From CAYPIE01 sp964410665 (lineage in GTDB: Bacteria > Planctomycetota > Planctomycetia > Gemmatales > Gemmataceae), in assembly GCA_964410665.1 (NCBI GenBank), contig CAYPIE010000159.1, positions 1-8,601 of the forward strand: a stretch of 8,601 nucleotides of DNA. The letters run 5' to 3'. Below are positions 6,174 to 8,601 of this stretch, piece by piece. The position numbers and the translations under genes are program-made. Each line of letters opens with the position of its first letter. Positions within the stretch are counted from its first letter, which is position 1. The notes beneath the pieces were generated by a model. That model searched no databases. It was not told the origin of the DNA and saw only the letters and a list, made by a program, of their open reading frames with translations.

Positions 6174-7997
6174 GTGCAATCACAGTCGAAATTCTGTTGT
6201 GTTGTTCGTGCTTCTTTGGTTGTGTTATTCACTCTTGCAACAAACACTTCCGCCTCAGCTTCCAATCCCTCTCCATTCAAAGTCGCAGCGATCCAGTTCA
6301 ATCCTGAGTTAAAGAAACTGAAGCCAAACGTTGAGCGACTTGTTGAACAGTTCGAGAAGGCTGCGACGAAAGGAGCGAAGATCCTTGTTGCTCCCGAGAT
6401 GGCCACAACTGGGTATCTTTATGAGAGCCGAGCTGACATCAAAGACTTTGTCGACACCATTCCAGGCAAGACGACTCGCCGCTTTGCTCAAGTGTCGCGT
6501 AAGCACAACTGCTACATCGCTTGGGGCATGGCGGAAGTGGATTCAACAACAGGACTTTACTATAACTCGATGGCATTGGTTGGCCCCGAGGGTTACGTTG
6601 GGAAGTATCGCAAGCTCCACCTCTGGGAAAGTGAATCACACTGGTCGGCATACGGGAACCTCGGTATGCCGGTCTTCCAGACGGAACTGGGAAATTTGGC
6701 CTTGGTCGTTTGTCAGGATGCCAATTACATGGAGACGTTCCGACTCGCTTTGCTCGGAGGAGCGGACATCGTCTGTTTCGCCACCAATTCCTCCGGGCAA
6801 ACGGTGGGTCGATTGCAGGCTCGCTCGATTCAAAACGGCCTGTACGTGATTAGCGCTAATCGCTGCAACGTCGAAAAAGATTTCCGGATGCGCGGCTGTA
6901 GTGCGGTGTGGTCTCCCAAGGGAGAGAAACTCTGTGAAGCTCCACTCGACAAAGAGGCCATTGTCTTTGCATCCATTTGCCCTGATCAGTATCGTTTGAA
7001 GAACAGGATCCTTGCGCAGCGCCGCCCCAAGCGTTATCTCAACCTGATTCGTCACATCGCTCCTTGGAACTCATTGATCGATCATCAAGTACGTCGGGTG
7101 CAGGGGATCGCCTTACAGTACGAGCCGGTGCCGGGCGACCTCCAGGAGAATATGAAGAAAGTCAACCTCCTCCTTCAGGAGCACGCTTGGCAGATCCAGA
7201 GCTTCTCGCAGCGTAAAACGTTAGTGGTCCTCCCGGAGCTTTCTTTCCTCGGCCATCCGCCCTCTGAGACTATGGCAGGGCTTGCAGAAACGTTTGCCGG
7301 CCCTTCTGCGACCTTTGTGAAAGGACTGGCCAAGCGTTATCAGTGCTTTATTGCATTTGGCCTGGCAGAGAGGGATGAACAGAATCGTTGTTACAACACC
7401 GTGGTCCTGGTTAACCCTGAGGGGACGATTCTCGGCAAAGCCCGCAAAGTACATCTCAACGTACATGATCGGGACTGGGCGACGTCCGGGAACCTCTTCG
7501 TGGTCGTCGAGACGAACGAGCTTGGGCGAGTCGGCTTGTTGGTCGGGAGTGATGCTTACATGCCAGAGTCGGGAGTCATCCTTGCCATTAACCGGGCGAA
7601 CCTTGTCGCGGCCCCCTCGAGTTGGCACGGAGAGTGTGCCGGCGACGGCCAGATCCGCATCAATCCCGCGATCAACCCTCACAACAAAATGGGCGGGATG
7701 GTTCTGTGGGACAACCTCGCTTGGGAATGCACTTACTACCTAGTGGTGGCCAACTTTGTGGGGAGCCAGAAACAGTACTTGGGCCGTAGCGGCATCTATA
7801 CGATTGACCCGATCTATGACCAGCGCTCGCCTGCCCTGGCCGGTGTCGGGCAAAACGAGAAGGTCATCACCGGTGTCTTCGACAGCCGCAAGAAGGATCA
7901 CTGGACAACGCAAGCGACCTATATCGGTTCTCGTCGTGCTCGTGGGAAGCTGTACTATCCGTTGATCCAATCTTATAATAAAATAATCAAACAATGA
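6174..7997 (+). CDS. Exported tandem nitrilase-superfamily protein, second domain lacks catalytic Cys
   Basis: The 607-residue protein begins with GTG at 6174, 7 nt after a GGAG at 6163-6166. Residues 1 to about 30 form a Sec signal peptide: basic residues, the hydrophobic run ASLVVLFTLAT, then NTSASAS. Domain 1 (about 35-290) is a CN-hydrolase with Glu75 (APEMATTGY), Lys147 (GKYRKLHLW) and Cys180 (LVVCQDANYMETF), the complete nitrilase triad. Domain 2 (about 310-585) repeats the fold with Glu355 (VLPELSF) and Lys425 (GKARKVHLN), but the Cys position is Gly458 in LLVGSDAYMPE (codon GGG, 7545-7547). It aligns as VVCQD to LVGSD with the following Asp kept. Known family members hydrolyse non-peptide C-N bonds in amides, ureides or nitriles. 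The substrate cannot be named from sequence. Domain 1 is predicted active, and domain 2 may be structural or regulatory. Most nitrilases are cytosolic single-domain enzymes that assemble through conserved dimer surfaces; a fused pair could mimic a dimer. The flanking DNA holds no related enzymes and the gene appears to stand alone. Confidence 0.9.
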   Translation: MQSQSKFCCVVRASLVVLFTLATNTSASASNPSPFKVAAIQFNPELKKLKPNVERLVEQFEKAATKGAKILVAPEMATTGYLYESRADIKDFVDTIPGKTTRRFAQVSRKHNCYIAWGMAEVDSTTGLYYNSMALVGPEGYVGKYRKLHLWESESHWSAYGNLGMPVFQTELGNLALVVCQDANYMETFRLALLGGADIVCFATNSSGQTVGRLQARSIQNGLYVISANRCNVEKDFRMRGCSAVWSPKGEKLCEAPLDKEAIVFASICPDQYRLKNRILAQRRPKRYLNLIRHIAPWNSLIDHQVRRVQGIALQYEPVPGDLQENMKKVNLLLQEHAWQIQSFSQRKTLVVLPELSFLGHPPSETMAGLAETFAGPSATFVKGLAKRYQCFIAFGLAERDEQNRCYNTVVLVNPEGTILGKARKVHLNVHDRDWATSGNLFVVVETNELGRVGLLVGSDAYMPESGVILAINRANLVAAPSSWHGECAGDGQIRINPAINPHNKMGGMVLWDNLAWECTYYLVVANFVGSQKQYLGRSGIYTIDPIYDQRSPALAGVGQNEKVITGVFDSRKKDHWTTQATYIGSRRARGKLYYPLIQSYNKIIKQ

Positions 7998-8530
7998 ATG
8001 CTGTAATGTTGCTCTCCTGTGATGCCTTGGCCTTAAGTCGGCCAATCAAAAGTGTTCGCTGCGAATGCGATGATGCTTCGATTGAGTTCTTGCTATGTAA
8101 CCGTCTATCGAAGCACACCCCGGAGGGAGTGGTCACCTCTCGGTAGTCGTCTACGGGATGCCGGTCGCAGCAAGGCAAAGCAACAGCCCCCATTCCAGGT
8201 GACCGCCGAACCGGGGTAACTGTCGAGCCAATTCTCGCGTGGCGTGGCTCACACGAACCAGCAACGGCAGGTTGTTTCCAGAAGAACGAGCCCGGGTGAA
8301 CAGTAGGGACTTGACCCTGTTTGCCGGGCTTTTGGAATGATGACTGCCGCTGCCTTTCATCGGTGTGATCGGCGTCCGGTAGACGGTCACTTTGATGATA
8401 AAGACGAGGTAGAACCAACCTGACAACAAACAGGTTGTGGATTGCTCATCATGTGTCGGCCAACCTGTGTCTTTTCGCGATGGTGGCCTCGCCAGCTTTA
8501 AGAGATTGGCTCTAGTACTACAGTTGTATT
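7998..8530. other. Gene-free stretch downstream of the double nitrilase
   Basis: No supported gene lies here. A small hairpin, TTGGCC/GGCCAA (8027-8032 with 8040-8045), follows the nitrilase stop by 29 nt but has no T-tract, so termination there is doubtful. CAACCTG/CAGGTTG (8416-8422 with 8431-8437) forms another hairpin, and CCAACCTG recurs at 8459-8466. Two overlapping minus-strand open frames (7987-8418 and 8151-8594) lack recognisable motifs and a ribosome binding site. Confidence 0.45.
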
Positions 8531-8539
8531 TGCTACAAT
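8531..8539 (+). promoter_or_regulatory. Extended -10 promoter for the right-edge gene
   Basis: TGCTACAAT is an extended -10 element with hexamer TACAAT. No strong -35 lies at 16-18 bp. Transcription would start near 8546, downstream of the alternative ATG at 8544 and about 26 nt before the preferred ATG at 8572. Confidence 0.4.
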
Positions 8540-8571
8540 CGCCATGGTAACGGGTTTTGTGGAGAAAAACC

Positions 8572-8601
8572 ATGGCTGTGCGACCACCGACCACCGGCGA
8601 C
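8572..8601 (+). CDS. Start of an unidentified gene, cut by window end
   Basis: Ten codons are visible, MAVRPPTTGD. GGAG at 8561-8564 lies 7 nt before the ATG, and the extended -10 element lies about 30 nt upstream. The sequence GGTTTT (8553-8558) can pair with AAAACC (8566-8571), which would put the ribosome binding site in the hairpin loop. The alternative ATG at 8544 (another frame) has no ribosome binding site and would lie before the inferred transcription start. Ten residues are too few to assign a family. Confidence 0.45.
   Translation, partial: MAVRPPTTGD

Noticed and set aside
8027..8045. Hairpin after the double nitrilase considered as a terminator
   Set aside because: The stem is only 6 bp and is followed by TCAAAAG, with no T-tract.
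7987..8418. Minus-strand open frame of 143 residues
   Set aside because: It overlaps the 3' end of the nitrilase gene in antisense and competes with another minus frame. No domain is visible.
8151..8594. Minus-strand open frame of 147 residues
   Set aside because: It has no recognisable motif and runs opposite the promoter and start of the right-edge gene. Its composition resembles translated non-coding DNA. The segment near 8160-8300 is the part most worth a search.

Overview
The window looks like chromosomal DNA of a bacterium with sparse genes and many repeats, most likely a planctomycete of the Pirellulaceae type. This rests on the gene content (a secreted DUF4198-type protein, a fragment of an agarase-like glycoside hydrolase, a secreted double nitrilase), the long gene-poor gaps and the palindromic repeats. 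No rRNA or other phylogenetic marker is present, so the assignment is an inference.

Positions 2-2664 are a GC-rich, tightly packed pair. The first gene is the C-terminal three quarters of a methylmalonyl-CoA mutase large chain, with its cobalamin-binding domain. It overlaps by one base the gene for MeaB, the GTPase that loads and protects the mutase. Together they serve the interconversion of methylmalonyl-CoA and succinyl-CoA. A GC-rich hairpin cluster at 2738-2797 separates them from a convergent minus-strand gene.

Positions 2827-4895 are less GC-rich in their coding part and repeat-laden. They hold a minus-strand DUF4198-like secreted protein (2827-3558), the tail of a lost gene just upstream of it (3575-3709), a perfect 8-bp stem hairpin, a 44-bp tandem duplication, and a nested palindromic element of about 640 bp (3977-4614) that contains a smaller inverted-repeat insert.

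Positions 4896-5606 are the 3' part of a TIM-barrel glycoside hydrolase whose 5' half is gone. About 560 bp without a clear gene follow, ending in a 14-bp perfect palindrome and an extended -10 promoter for the next gene.

Positions 6174-7997 encode the most unusual intact gene: an apparently exported protein with two nitrilase (CN-hydrolase) domains in tandem. The first keeps the Glu-Lys-Cys triad. In the second, the Cys position is Gly. The last 600 bp show no convincing gene until a promoter, ribosome binding site and first ten codons of a further gene at the right edge (8572).

Only the mutase-MeaB pair forms an obvious functional unit. The rest reads as accessory DNA shaped by insertion, truncation and duplication.
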